Shown: positions 25,038-34,907 of the stretch, one piece after another
Position numbering within the stretch: the stretch's first letter is position 1
Layout: each line of letters begins with the position of its first letter
Assembly: GCA_002083635.1 (NCBI GenBank)
Contig: MSXP01000001.1
Coordinates: 310,001-374,000 of the forward strand
Length of the DNA stretch: 64,000 nt
Reading direction: 5' to 3'
DNA from: Proteobacteria bacterium ST_bin12
Lineage (GTDB): Bacteria; Pseudomonadota; Gammaproteobacteria; Burkholderiales; Methylophilaceae
Made by a program: the position numbers and the translations under genes
Notes under the pieces: generated by a model
Databases searched by the model: none
Told to the model about the DNA's origin: nothing
Seen by the model: only the letters and a program-made list of their open reading frames with translations

Positions 25038-27188
25038 TTAAGCCGCTTCTGTTTGATAGTCTGCAACTAAGAATTGGCCAGTCGATTCAAAATTAGTATT
25101 AAGTTGCTTTAGCAGCTTAAATAAATTCTCTTCAGGCAATGGCTTCGAAAATAAATAACCTTGCATTTGGTTGCAACCCAAATCGGTCAATGCTTCACGT
25201 TGCGCTTCTGTTTCTACGCCCTCAGCCACCACATTTAAATCAAGCGCATGTGCCAGACGAATCACTGCATCCACCAAAGCGCGCGATGCTTTATTTTCGT
25301 TAATCTGGGCAATAAATACTTTATCTAGCTTAATTTCATCGATATTTAAGTGTTGTAAATAACTTAAACTAAACTGATGTGAGCCAAAATCGTCCAACGC
25401 AACTTTAATATCTGCAGCCTTAAACTGACGCAATAAATGTTTGAATTGCCCTTCATTTCGGATTGCAGTTGTCTCTTTGATTTCAAACATTAAATTTTCA
25501 GCTGGTATATCGTAGCGTTTGCGTAGCGTTAATATTTCATCAACTAAATTAGGGTTTCTAAATTGTTGGCGCGCCAGATTAATGGAAATATTCAAATGAA
25601 TACCTGCTTCTTTTGCGCGATGAATCGCACGACATCCTTCTTCGACTACCCAGTCGTTAATTTGGTTAATTAAACCAAAGCGTTCAGCGGCAGGAATAAA
25701 AGTAGTCGGCAAGATAAGGCCTTTTGTTGGATGGTTCCAGCGAATTAAGGCTTCAACACCCACAGGCGATTGGGTTTTGCAGTCGACTTTAGGCTGAAAT
25801 ACGAGGCTGAATTGATTGTTTTTAATGGCAGAATGTAAATCGCGTTGCATTTCTAACATTTGGTCAGAAGCATATTCGATTTCCGCATCAAAAAATTTGA
25901 ATTGATTTTTGCCATTTTCTTTAGCTTTGTACATGGCCGCGTCGGCACAAATCATCAACTTTTCAGTATCACCATCGCGCGGATAAACAGCAATGCCCAC
26001 GGAGCATGAAATATCGATTTGCTGGCCGCCAACTAAAAACGGTTCTTTAATCGATTTAACGATACGCTCAACGATAGGAATAATATCTTCATCGGACTTT
26101 ATTTCTTCGATTAACGCGACAAACTCATCACCACCAATACGCGCCACTGAATCGCAAACGCGCACCGCAGTGTTTAGGCGTTTGGCAACGGACATTAGCA
26201 CTGCATCGCCAACATGGTGTCCAAAACTGTCATTGATCGGCTTGAAATGATCTAAATCGATATAGGCAAGGGCAATTGTGCTGCCTGCACGTGTGCTGCG
26301 TTTTGCGGCGGTTTCTAATTCGCGTTGAAACGCACGTCTGTTTGGTAATTGCGTTAATGGGTCTTTATAGCCCGAATGTGTGGTGTCAGAGTTATTCGGC
26401 TTATCCATAATGCTGATTTGAAATGTGCTCACACCAAATTTTTCGTAATATAAAGCCACCACGAATGCCAGCAAGAACAGACACACCAAGCCCAAAACGA
26501 TGGCTATCGCGGGTAAAGTTTTATCAGAAATAGCCGAGCTGACTACTTGGACAGCCTGCGCTTGCATATACACAGACGTATTAAATATGGCGTGCACTGC
26601 TAATATCGTAATGCCAGTAATAATCGAAAAACTGAGTTTGACTAATCGTTTATGTTGACCTGCGTAATTTTTTAGCCATGACAGCGTCACGAGAGCAAGA
26701 ACTGCTGCACCTAATGCCACGCTAATCGCCACTAATAGCGATATCGGATAAAACGAAATAGATGTACTGAAGCTAGACAAGCTATTGGTTTCGTTTAGTC
26801 CGCTCAATGCGAGATAAAACATCAAATAACTACCTAAACCAACAATAATCCCGCTAAAAACCAAACGGTTTATCGACATCACTTTTTTGCTTGCAGCCGC
26901 GCAAAGTGTATAGCCAATGCTAACTGCAACCAGCCAAGAAGCAAACATTGCCAGTGTAAATATTGTAAACGCTTGATTGCCATGAAAAATGAGCAGATTG
27001 ATAAAGTGAATGGCCCATAAGCCGCTACCTACTGCGACAGAATATAAATTGAATAGCGTTTTTCTGTGCCGAGAAGAGGTACGAAAAAGATGCTCAATAA
27101 ACCCAAAAGTGATATACATGGCAAAACCACTCGCTGTTAGCGAGAGAAAAATAAGCCAAATATCGTAGTGAATATTCATTGTTATCAT
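25038..27188 (-). CDS. Membrane-anchored GGDEF-EAL cyclic-di-GMP signalling protein with degenerate MHYT sensor
   Basis: The 716-residue protein has about seven N-terminal membrane helices, then a GGDEF domain with intact G352-G-D-E-F356 and an EAL domain with E479-A-L481, IRWNHP and later ALDDFGSH. Both catalytic motifs look complete, so it may make and break c-di-GMP, or one domain may be regulatory. The membrane region matches the layout of MHYT sensors (GSGLWAIHFINLL, then SYLMFYLALSGL, then ILAVHAIFN). However, the metal-binding MHYT tetrads read A-I-H, M-F-Y and A-V-H, so binding may be lost or altered. The gene sits alone between dapD and the arsC-like/dapE genes. Confidence 0.9.
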   Translation of the reverse strand: MITMNIHYDIWLIFLSLTASGFAMYITFGFIEHLFRTSSRHRKTLFNLYSVAVGSGLWAIHFINLLIFHGNQAFTIFTLAMFASWLVAVSIGYTLCAAASKKVMSINRLVFSGIIVGLGSYLMFYLALSGLNETNSLSSFSTSISFYPISLLVAISVALGAAVLALVTLSWLKNYAGQHKRLVKLSFSIITGITILAVHAIFNTSVYMQAQAVQVVSSAISDKTLPAIAIVLGLVCLFLLAFVVALYYEKFGVSTFQISIMDKPNNSDTTHSGYKDPLTQLPNRRAFQRELETAAKRSTRAGSTIALAYIDLDHFKPINDSFGHHVGDAVLMSVAKRLNTAVRVCDSVARIGGDEFVALIEEIKSDEDIIPIVERIVKSIKEPFLVGGQQIDISCSVGIAVYPRDGDTEKLMICADAAMYKAKENGKNQFKFFDAEIEYASDQMLEMQRDLHSAIKNNQFSLVFQPKVDCKTQSPVGVEALIRWNHPTKGLILPTTFIPAAERFGLINQINDWVVEEGCRAIHRAKEAGIHLNISINLARQQFRNPNLVDEILTLRKRYDIPAENLMFEIKETTAIRNEGQFKHLLRQFKAADIKVALDDFGSHQFSLSYLQHLNIDEIKLDKVFIAQINENKASRALVDAVIRLAHALDLNVVAEGVETEAQREALTDLGCNQMQGYLFSKPLPEENLFKLLKQLNTNFESTGQFLVADYQTEAA

Positions 27189-27283
27189 ATCTTTAAAATT
27201 TGGTGTTGTTTTGTTTTAAGATAAGCAACTACTATGCCATATTGGATGCTTGATGATTTGTTCGGCACTCATAATCATCATAC

Positions 27284-27327
27284 AAAAAAACCATACTGTT
27301 TGCATAGCCCCGCAAATAGTATGGTTT
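27284..27327 (-). terminator. Terminator of dapD
   Basis: A 13-position stem with one G-U wobble, CCATACTGTTTGC (27291-27303) with GCAAATAGTATGG (27312-27324), is followed on the minus strand by seven U. It lies about 120 nt past the dapD stop. Confidence 0.85.
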
Positions 27328-27447
27328 AGAGTGAATTAATTAGTTATTAAATAAATAATTAATATAACTAAATAATTATTAAGTGAGTGTTGAAAGTGAG
27401 TTAACTGCCTTTAAATGTTGAAAAATGAGCGTTTGTGTTGTTTGAAA

Positions 27448-28275
27448 TTAAATGCCACGCAACAATTCGTTAATACCCACTTTACCTAAAGTTTTGGCAT
27501 CTACTTTTTTAACAATCACGGCGCAATACAAGCTGTAGCTACCATCTTTGGATGGCAAATTGCCAGAAACAACGACTGAACCTGCAGGAACGCGACCGTA
27601 AAATACTTCGCCTGTTTCGCGGTCATAAATTTTAGTACTTTGACCAATATATACGCCCATTGAAATCACGCAGTTGTCTTCTACAATCACGCCTTCTACC
27701 ACTTCGCTACGCGCGCCGACAAAGCAGTTGTCGCCAATAATGGTTGGGCCTGCTTGTACTGGCTCTAACACGCCGCCAATTCCTACGCCGCCAGATAAAT
27801 GCACATTTTTACCGATTTGCGCACAAGAGCCTACGGTTGCCCAAGTATCTACCATCGTACCTTCGCCAACATAAGCGCCGATATTCACATATGACGGCAT
27901 TAACACTGCGTTTTTGCCAATAAATGAGCCGCGACGCACAATTGCATTTGGCACCACGCGGAAACCGCCTGCTTTGAAATCTGCTTCAGAATAATCGGTA
28001 AATTTTGGTGGCACTTTGTCGAAGTATTTAGTCACGCCATCATCCAATAATTTGTTGTCTTCTAATCTAAAAGACAATAACACCGCTTTTTTGAGCCATT
28101 GATGCGTTTCCCACGTTTGCGTGTCGCCAATACGGCTTGCCACGCGCAAAGTACCTGCATCTAAATCTTTTAATACAGATTCAACTTGTACTTTTAATTC
28201 TGCAGATGCATTGGCTGGGTTAATGTTGGCGCGGTCTTCAAACGCGGTTTCGATAATGCTTTGACGTGGATCCAT
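27448..28275 (-). CDS. dapD: Tetrahydrodipicolinate N-succinyltransferase
   Basis: The 275-residue enzyme transfers succinyl from succinyl-CoA to tetrahydrodipicolinate, committing to the succinylase branch that DapE later completes. The hexapeptide-repeat left-handed helix is clear: VNIGAYVGEGTMVDTWATVG, AQIGKNVHLSGGVGIGG and DNCFVGARSEVVEG. Length equals the family norm (about 274). It has its own terminator. Together with dapE and the arsC-like gene it forms the usual dap cluster, here split by a GGDEF-EAL gene. Confidence 0.97.
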   Translation of the reverse strand: MDPRQSIIETAFEDRANINPANASAELKVQVESVLKDLDAGTLRVASRIGDTQTWETHQWLKKAVLLSFRLEDNKLLDDGVTKYFDKVPPKFTDYSEADFKAGGFRVVPNAIVRRGSFIGKNAVLMPSYVNIGAYVGEGTMVDTWATVGSCAQIGKNVHLSGGVGIGGVLEPVQAGPTIIGDNCFVGARSEVVEGVIVEDNCVISMGVYIGQSTKIYDRETGEVFYGRVPAGSVVVSGNLPSKDGSYSLYCAVIVKKVDAKTLGKVGINELLRGI

Positions 28276-28337
28276 AATATTCTCGGGATGATTAATTTAA
28301 CAAAAACGCTATTTTAACCTAGTTCAAGATTTAGCCA

Positions 28338-28368
28338 AAAATAAAGCGCGTTATTTGTGATAACGCGC
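28338..28368 (-). terminator. Terminator of the M48 lipoprotein gene
   Basis: A 9-bp perfect stem (GCGCGTTAT at 28346-28354 with ATAACGCGC at 28360-28368) is followed on the minus strand by a U-rich stretch. It lies about 45 nt beyond the protease stop. Confidence 0.85.
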
Positions 28369-28411
28369 CATAAGCGAGGCTAACTTAACACTCAATTTAA
28401 GCCGAATTTAT

Positions 28412-29230
28412 TTACTTTCCTGCTTTTGCTGCTTCGTATAGTGGCCTTACTTTAGGCGTTAAAGCTTTTAAATCGGCAATACGGTTTGCGCTGGCAGGGT
28501 GCGTGCTAAAAAATTCTGGCGGCGCGCTTTTAGATTGCGCGCTCATTTTTTGCCATAAAGTTACTGCGGCATCTGGGTTAAACCCAGCACGCGCGGCCAA
28601 TTCTAAACCCATTTTATCGGCTTCGCGTTCTTGTTCGCGGCCATTAGGCAACGCAAAAAATAATTGTGAACCAGCACCGGCGGCTTGTACCGCTGCACCA
28701 CCAACTGCTGAGCCAGTGGCAAAAGCAGCCAGTGCTTGCAAGCCAAACTGTTGTACATAAGCTTGCGACATGCGTTCGCGGCCATGTTCACGCAATGCGT
28801 GTGCAATTTCGTGGCCAATCACGGCTGCTAGCTCATCATCGGTTGCGCTAATCTTTTCTACCAATCCAGATAACACCATGATTTTGCCGCCGGGCATGCA
28901 ATAGGCATTGAGCTGGTCATTTTTTTCAACGTTCACTTCCCATTTCCATTGCGCAGCATCAGGACGAAATACACCGACTTGCGCGATTAATTTGTTAGAT
29001 ATGCCACGTACGCGGTCCACCATCGCTTTATCTACATTAAGCGTTTTTTTCTGCTGCGCTTCTTTTAGGGTTTCTGTATAAGCTTGCGCTGACATGGTGT
29101 CCACAGTGCCTGCTGGCATCAGCAAAAATTGCGAGCGTTTAACGCCTGAGACACTATCTTTTGTAGTGGTTGCGCAACTGGCTAATTGCAGAGAAAGCGT
29201 CGTTAATATAATGGCAGTGATTTTATTCAT
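28412..29230 (-). CDS. M48-family metalloprotease lipoprotein
   Basis: The 272-residue protein has a lipoprotein signal (LQLASC19), so it is probably anchored in a periplasm-facing membrane. The zinc protease motif H139-E-I-A-H143 is present, with the third ligand in the EREADKMG helix. The size and motifs match LoiP/YcaL-type M48 proteases, which degrade or mature outer-membrane assembly clients. It is monocistronic with a strong terminator downstream. Confidence 0.9.
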   Translation of the reverse strand: MNKITAIILTTLSLQLASCATTTKDSVSGVKRSQFLLMPAGTVDTMSAQAYTETLKEAQQKKTLNVDKAMVDRVRGISNKLIAQVGVFRPDAAQWKWEVNVEKNDQLNAYCMPGGKIMVLSGLVEKISATDDELAAVIGHEIAHALREHGRERMSQAYVQQFGLQALAAFATGSAVGGAAVQAAGAGSQLFFALPNGREQEREADKMGLELAARAGFNPDAAVTLWQKMSAQSKSAPPEFFSTHPASANRIADLKALTPKVRPLYEAAKAGK

Positions 29231-29325
29231 AATGATTTCCTATAGTGGATTTACAACTTAATATGTCATTTAACAACGTCTAAAAACAAAAAAGGTTGAT
29301 GGTTAATTGTCATCTTAATCTTTAT

Positions 29326-31209
29326 TTAAATCTTAAGCTGCGAGCCAAGCTCAACAACGCGGTTGGGCGGTAACTTAAATTGATTGGTAATCGTCTCTGC
29401 GGTGCGGAATAAGCCAACGAATATTTTTTTACGCCAAATTGCCATGCCTGATTTTTCAGAAGCGATTAAAATTTCTTTGCCAATAAAGAACGAAGTGTCC
29501 ATTGGGTCCACACTTAATCCTCTGCCAGCACACAATAATAAATCGCGCGGCAAATCCGGCTCATCTTTAAAGCCATAGCGCACCGTTACACGGTAAAATT
29601 CATGCAACATCGCTTCAACCGTGACGCGCTCTTCTAAATTGGTATGCGGCACATCTAAAAACTTAACGGTTAAAATCATCACTTTTTCGTGCAGCACTTT
29701 ATTGTGCTTTAAATTATGCAACATGGCATGCGGCACGCCATCTGGGTTTGGCGTCATAAATACCGCAATGCCGGGTACGCGTTGCGGCGGGTGCGCGCCA
29801 ACTGCTTCAATAAATGGTTCAATTGCCATCGATTCTGATTTTAAGCGGTTATAAACCAAGGTTCGGCCATTTTTCCAAGTGAGCATCAACACAAAAATAA
29901 TCACGCCGATGACTAATGGTACCCAGCCACCGTCTGGAATTTTTAAGACGTTGGCACCAAAAAAGGCTAAATCAATCACTAAAAATAAAGCGACTAATAA
30001 ACCAGTTTTTAGCTTACTCCAACGCCAAATTTCTCTAAACACCACAGAAGCTAACAACGTAGTGATGACCATATCGCCTGTTACCGCAATGCCGTACGCG
30101 GCGGCTAAATCGCCAGAGCTACCAAAACCAATCACCAATGCCATCACAGCAATCATTAAGCCCCAGTTTACGCGCGGCATGTAGACTTGGCCTTGTTCGC
30201 TTTCGGATGTGTGTTGAATGTGCATGCGAGGTAAATAGCCCAGTTGTAAGGCTTGGCGTGAAACTGAAAATGCGCCCGTAATCACAGCTTGCGAAGCGAT
30301 TACAGTGGCTAGAGTAGCCAAAATAATCAAAGGAAATAGCGCCCATTCTGGTGCCATGATGTAAAAAGGATTTTTAATTGAATCAGCGTTGTGCAACATT
30401 AATGCACCTTGACCAAAATAATTCATGAGTAAAGCGGGCAACACAAAACCAAACCAAGCAAGACGGATTGGGTAGCGCCCAAAATGCCCCATATCTGCAT
30501 ACAAAGCCTCTGCCCCTGTCACCGCCAGCACCACTGCGCCAAGCGCTACAAAGGCAATCCACGGTTGAATCATAAAAAATTTAACCGCGTAAATAGGGTT
30601 AAGTGCGTTTAATATCGTGGTGTCGTGCACAATATTAATGATGCCCAATAGCCCCAAAGTACCAAACCACAGTAGCATCACCGGCCCAAAAAAAGCACCA
30701 ACTATCGCGGTGCCTTTGCTTTGCGCCCAAAACAATAAAAACAACACACATAAGGTAATCGGTACGATAGCTTGATGCAAGCTGGGTGCGGCCACTTCTA
30801 AACCCTCAACCGCAGATAGCACGGAAATCGCTGGTGTAATCATGCCATCGGCATAAAACATACAAGCACCCAAAATGCCCAGCAACATAATATTGCGTTG
30901 TTTATTGGTGTTGCCCTCAGCGTTTCTGGATGCCAATGCCAGCAAAGCCATAATGCCGCCCTCGCCACGGTTATCGGAACGCATAATAAACGCCACGTAT
31001 TTAATCGATACAATTAAAATAAGTGCCCAAGTGATGAGCGACAAAATACCATAGACATTCATGGCATTGAGTGGAAGCGGGTGGTGCCCGACCGAGAAAA
31101 CTTCTTTCATGGTGTACAACGGGCTGGTACCAATGTCGCCAAATACGACACCTAGCGCGGCCAATGCCATGGTGGGTAAGGTTGCTTTGTGAGGAGTTTG
31201 ATTGTCCAT
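29326..31209 (-). CDS. kup: Kup-family potassium uptake protein
   Basis: The 627-residue protein has about twelve membrane helices followed by a cytoplasmic tail of about 150 residues. The family start ALGVVFGDIGTSPLYTMKEVF and ADMGHFGRYPIRLAW are clear matches to Kup (TrkD), a proton-coupled potassium importer. The motif GDIGTSPLY near residue 24 is nearly invariant. The gene has a long divergent upstream region shared with the sulfatase-type transferase. Confidence 0.96.
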   Translation of the reverse strand: MDNQTPHKATLPTMALAALGVVFGDIGTSPLYTMKEVFSVGHHPLPLNAMNVYGILSLITWALILIVSIKYVAFIMRSDNRGEGGIMALLALASRNAEGNTNKQRNIMLLGILGACMFYADGMITPAISVLSAVEGLEVAAPSLHQAIVPITLCVLFLLFWAQSKGTAIVGAFFGPVMLLWFGTLGLLGIINIVHDTTILNALNPIYAVKFFMIQPWIAFVALGAVVLAVTGAEALYADMGHFGRYPIRLAWFGFVLPALLMNYFGQGALMLHNADSIKNPFYIMAPEWALFPLIILATLATVIASQAVITGAFSVSRQALQLGYLPRMHIQHTSESEQGQVYMPRVNWGLMIAVMALVIGFGSSGDLAAAYGIAVTGDMVITTLLASVVFREIWRWSKLKTGLLVALFLVIDLAFFGANVLKIPDGGWVPLVIGVIIFVLMLTWKNGRTLVYNRLKSESMAIEPFIEAVGAHPPQRVPGIAVFMTPNPDGVPHAMLHNLKHNKVLHEKVMILTVKFLDVPHTNLEERVTVEAMLHEFYRVTVRYGFKDEPDLPRDLLLCAGRGLSVDPMDTSFFIGKEILIASEKSGMAIWRKKIFVGLFRTAETITNQFKLPPNRVVELGSQLKI

Positions 31210-31618
31210 GTTGCTACGCGGCTAATACGATTGCGTATTATCAACCAATTAAACTATGAAACCAATAGCAAGTGGCATTTAATCCTATCATTACCTGCTA
31301 TCAGTTTTAAATTTCCTTATTTTTGTCTTTTTATGAGTCATGCAAAAAATGCGTGAATTAGCAGAAGAAAACAGTCCATTTACTGCAATTTTTGCACGAT
31401 TTATTCTATATAAAATCCAAACATTTAATTGAAATATACTTTATATCATTGATTTTAATCAGTTTTAACTGGTTAACTTTTGGCCTAACATTACCCTTGA
31501 TATTGTGGCACATACTTTGCCATTCCATAGCATCTTAATAAATATGCATTCTTAAAACTGCCCGACTTAAACACTCGGCAATTTGAAATTGCATCGTTCA
31601 TTTTTATGTTTGGGATTT
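31210..31618. other. 409-bp divergent intergenic region (kup / phosphoglycerol transferase)
   Basis: Very AT-rich, with no ORF of note. The right part holds a sigma-54 promoter match (31506-31520). About 30-60 nt upstream of it lie small palindromes, TGATT-TT-AATCA (near 31450) and GGTTAACT-type sequence (31470-31478), that could be activator sites. I see no riboswitch fold and no clear sigma-70 promoter for kup. Confidence 0.5.
31506..31520 (+). promoter_or_regulatory. Sigma-54 (RpoN) promoter match
   Basis: TGGCACATACTTTGC has the -24 element TGGCAC and the -12 element TTGC with exactly the GG-N10-GC spacing that RpoN requires. Initiation would fall near 31532, about 87 nt before the ATG at 31619. 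It is the only such match that I noticed in the intergenic regions. Confidence 0.6.
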
Positions 31619-33589
31619 ATGCGTCAGTTATTTTGGAAAAAAATGGAGGTGTTTGGTTTATATACGCCACTCATCGTTATGTATCTTTTGGCATTGCCAG
31701 TGCTGTTTTTAAGCAGGCTTGGTTTGATGATTTGGCAATCGGATCGCGTGCATGCTACAGGGCAGTGGCTACAGATTTTATTGCAAGGTTTTCGCGTTGA
31801 TTTCATTCAAATGGGTTTAATGGCGATTATCCCGTTGCTATTAATGCCGTTTTTCGCGCACAAAAATGCATGGAATTATTGGAAGAAATTTAGCCTTGCG
31901 TGGGTTATTGGTAGTCTGTTGATAATGTTTTTGTTAGAGGCAGTGACGCCTGGATTTATGGCGGAATACAATACCCGTCCTAATCGTTTATTGATTGAGT
32001 ACCTAAAATATCCACATGAAGTTTTGGCAATGCTGTGGGATGGATTTCGCATACACGTCATCGCAGTTTTATTGATTATGCTTGTAGCCACTCGGATTTT
32101 AGTTGCATGGTTTAAGCCTTGGCTTAACCAGACAAGACCCGCTAAAATCAAGAAGCAGTACTTGTTGTTTCCATTGGTGATTTTTTTAGTGGTTTTTTCA
32201 ATTCGTGCCACAACCGTTCACCGCCCTGCAAATCCTGCCTATTTTGCAATCACCAGTGATACGCTGGTGAATAACTTAATATTAAATTCAAGCTGGTCTT
32301 TGCTACATGCGATTTACAGCTTTAGGCATGAAAGCAAATCGAGTGAGATGTATGGAAAAATGTCGCAAACCGAAGTGATGCAACATGTGCATGAAATGCA
32401 ACTTATTTTGCAAGATAAGCGCTTGCAGATGAATAATCCAGATATTCCAACGCTTAAAAACCAAATCGCTTCAGTTAAACACAATAAGCCATTAAATTTA
32501 GTGATTATTTTGCAAGAAAGCTTGGGTGCGACTTTTGTTGAGTCTTTGGGCGGCATAGCGGCCACCCCAGAACTTGAAAAATTAAAAGCAGATGGTTGGT
32601 GGTTTAACAATTTGTATGCAACAGGAACGCGCTCGGTGCGCGGAATTGAGGCGGTGGTTGCGGGCTATTTACCTACGCCAGCGCAAAGCGTGGTCAAGCT
32701 TTCAGGTGCGCAGGATAATTTTTTTACACTAGCCAGACTTTTGAATGCTAAGGGATATTTAAATGAGTTTATCTATGGCGGAGAATCACATTTTGATAAT
32801 ATGCGCACGTTTTTTGTGAATAACGGCTTTGAAAAAATAGTAGATGAAAAAGACTATATTAACCCTGTTTTTGTGGGTAGTTGGGGTGTTTCTGATGAAG
32901 ATTTATTTGAGAAAACACACACGCAATTGATGCAACATCATCAAAATAACCAAGCTTTTTTTACCTTGGTTTTTACCTCATCGAATCATTCACCATTTCA
33001 GTTTCCTGATGGGCGCATTAACCTAATGGAACAGCCTAAATCCACAGAAAATAACGCCGTTAAATATGCTGATTACGCAATGGGGCAGTTTTTCAAACGC
33101 GCAAAACAAAGCCCTTATTGGCAAAATACTGTATTTTTAGTAGTGGCCGATCATGACATTCGCGTGCGAGGCGATGCATTAATTCCATTGCAAAATTTTC
33201 ATATTCCAGGCTTGATATTGGGAGCAGACATAAAGCACAAAGTCATCAATACTGTAGCCAGTCAAGTGGATTTACCCACAACAATGCTTTCTTTAATGGG
33301 TGTAGACGCTATTCATCCGATGGTAGGTCGAGATCTAAGTAGCGAACCAGAAAACTTAAAAGGCCGCGCGATGATGCAATATGAAGATAATTATGCATGG
33401 CTAGAAGGTGACGAATTAGTGGTGCTAAGACCAAGCAAGCCACCTACGCACGCGCAATATAATGCTAATAGTCACACTTTAACTATTCAACCCAGATCTA
33501 AAAATGGCATTGCTGTAGAAAAAAGAGCGCTTGCACATGCATTATTGCCGTCAATTCTGTATAGACAAAAGCAATATCATTTGCCTTAA
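31619..33589 (+). CDS. LTA synthase / phosphoglycerol transferase-like membrane sulfatase
   Basis: The 656-residue protein has four to five N-terminal membrane helices (to about residue 190) and a periplasmic alkaline-phosphatase-superfamily domain. Candidate metal and nucleophile sites are the Glu in ILQESLGATF, the Thr in YATGTRSVRG and the Asp-His in VVADHDIRV, plus His in SSNHSPFQ. Relatives include LtaS and OpgB, which move phosphoglycerol onto lipoteichoic acid or periplasmic glucans, and EptA-like enzymes. The acceptor here is unknown. I use the ATG at 31619, with a GGGA ribosome site four to five bases upstream; a TTG at 31583 would add 12 residues. A sigma-54 promoter precedes it. 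Confidence 0.88.
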   Translation: MRQLFWKKMEVFGLYTPLIVMYLLALPVLFLSRLGLMIWQSDRVHATGQWLQILLQGFRVDFIQMGLMAIIPLLLMPFFAHKNAWNYWKKFSLAWVIGSLLIMFLLEAVTPGFMAEYNTRPNRLLIEYLKYPHEVLAMLWDGFRIHVIAVLLIMLVATRILVAWFKPWLNQTRPAKIKKQYLLFPLVIFLVVFSIRATTVHRPANPAYFAITSDTLVNNLILNSSWSLLHAIYSFRHESKSSEMYGKMSQTEVMQHVHEMQLILQDKRLQMNNPDIPTLKNQIASVKHNKPLNLVIILQESLGATFVESLGGIAATPELEKLKADGWWFNNLYATGTRSVRGIEAVVAGYLPTPAQSVVKLSGAQDNFFTLARLLNAKGYLNEFIYGGESHFDNMRTFFVNNGFEKIVDEKDYINPVFVGSWGVSDEDLFEKTHTQLMQHHQNNQAFFTLVFTSSNHSPFQFPDGRINLMEQPKSTENNAVKYADYAMGQFFKRAKQSPYWQNTVFLVVADHDIRVRGDALIPLQNFHIPGLILGADIKHKVINTVASQVDLPTTMLSLMGVDAIHPMVGRDLSSEPENLKGRAMMQYEDNYAWLEGDELVVLRPSKPPTHAQYNANSHTLTIQPRSKNGIAVEKRALAHALLPSILYRQKQYHLP

Positions 33590-33592
33590 TTT

Positions 33593-34855
33593 TTATGTGA
33601 ATCCGTTTTTAATGCTGACTACTTTAGCTGCCGCGCTACCTTTGTAAAAAGTGATATTAAGCCGCGATTCTGGCTTGATTTGCTGAGCATCGGTGATCAG
33701 CGCTTGCGGCACAGGGTTGAGCAAGTCGTTTTGATGCGTTTCACAGTGCACGATTGCGTAGCCTCTAGCTAATACAGCATGCGGATTGAGCTGCTCTATA
33801 CTGCTGGCAAGTCTTGACAATCTGTGCTGATACACTTGCATATTTTGTTGCATGGCAAGTGTTAAGCGATGTTGCAACTGCTTAATTTGTGTGGCGCGAT
33901 TTTCAATTTGTTGCTGTGGAGAAATGAGCCTGCGTGCTAAAAAATCCAGCTTTTGTTCGGACTGGTTTAACAAAAAGTTAACCTGTTTATTCAGTCGGTT
34001 TTGTAGGTTAAGTAATTGATTCTGCAACACTCTAATATCCGCACAAGCCAGTTCTGCGGCTGCTGTGGGTGTTGCGGCGCGCATATCGGCTACAAAATCA
34101 CAAATCGTAAAATCGGTCTCATGCCCAACGCCGCTAATCGTCGGAATCGGGCAATCGTCAATCGCGCGCGCCACCACCTCTTCGTTAAATTGCCATAAAT
34201 CTTCCATGCTGCCACCGCCACGACAAATAATCAGCGTATCTACTTCTGCACGTTTACTTGCGCTGTGAATCGCTTTAGCAATCATCGCTGCAGCGCCTTT
34301 ACCTTGCACGGGGGTGGGATAAATAATGACCTTAATATTAGGATTACGCCGCTTTAAAGTGGTTAACACATCACGCAACGCCGCCGCATCGGGCGAAGTC
34401 ACAATGCCAATGGTTTGTGGATTACTGGGAATCGGCTTTTTAAAAGCGGCATCAAATAAACCCTCATGCGCCAGTTTTGCTTTTAATTTTTCAAATGCCT
34501 CAAACAGCGCTCCTAAACCCGCTTTTTGCACAAATTCAACTGTTAACTGAAAGTCGCCACGTGCTTCATATAAAGTCACGGTTGCTCTGGCTTCGATTTT
34601 ATCGCCCTCACGCGGTATAAAATCTATATAGCTATTGCGGCCTTTAAACATCACGCATTTTACTTGTGCGGTTTGGTCTTTAAGCGAAAAATACCAATGG
34701 CCACTTGCCGCACGGGTAAAGTTCGACACCTCGCCAGACACCCAGAACAGCGGAAAAGATTGCTCTAAAACCTCACGCGCTAAACGATTCAAATCGCTAA
34801 CGGTCAATATCTGATTGTCGTTGGCATTAGTGGGTAAAAAAGTGGGTTCTGTCAT
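33593..34855 (-). CDS. xseA: Exodeoxyribonuclease VII large subunit
   Basis: The 420-residue protein has an N-terminal OB fold (LTVSDLNRLAREVLE, FWVSGEVSNF, GHWYFSLKD) and the catalytic core with GIVTSPDAAALRDVLTTLKRRNP and IICRGGGSMEDLWQFNEE. A long coiled-coil region (about 275-350) that binds XseB follows. It degrades single-stranded DNA. Length is slightly short for the family (about 440-460). It is convergent with the sulfatase gene, with three bases between the stops. XseB is not in the window. Confidence 0.95.
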   Translation of the reverse strand: MTEPTFLPTNANDNQILTVSDLNRLAREVLEQSFPLFWVSGEVSNFTRAASGHWYFSLKDQTAQVKCVMFKGRNSYIDFIPREGDKIEARATVTLYEARGDFQLTVEFVQKAGLGALFEAFEKLKAKLAHEGLFDAAFKKPIPSNPQTIGIVTSPDAAALRDVLTTLKRRNPNIKVIIYPTPVQGKGAAAMIAKAIHSASKRAEVDTLIICRGGGSMEDLWQFNEEVVARAIDDCPIPTISGVGHETDFTICDFVADMRAATPTAAAELACADIRVLQNQLLNLQNRLNKQVNFLLNQSEQKLDFLARRLISPQQQIENRATQIKQLQHRLTLAMQQNMQVYQHRLSRLASSIEQLNPHAVLARGYAIVHCETHQNDLLNPVPQALITDAQQIKPESRLNITFYKGSAAAKVVSIKNGFT

Positions 34856-34907
34856 GCGGCTTTATCAATTACAATCATTTATTCAGTAATTATAGGTGTT
34901 AACTTTT

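Noticed and set aside
31210..31505. Possible c-di-AMP or other potassium riboswitch before kup
   Set aside because: I could not find conserved helices or a terminator in the kup leader; the region is simply AT-rich.
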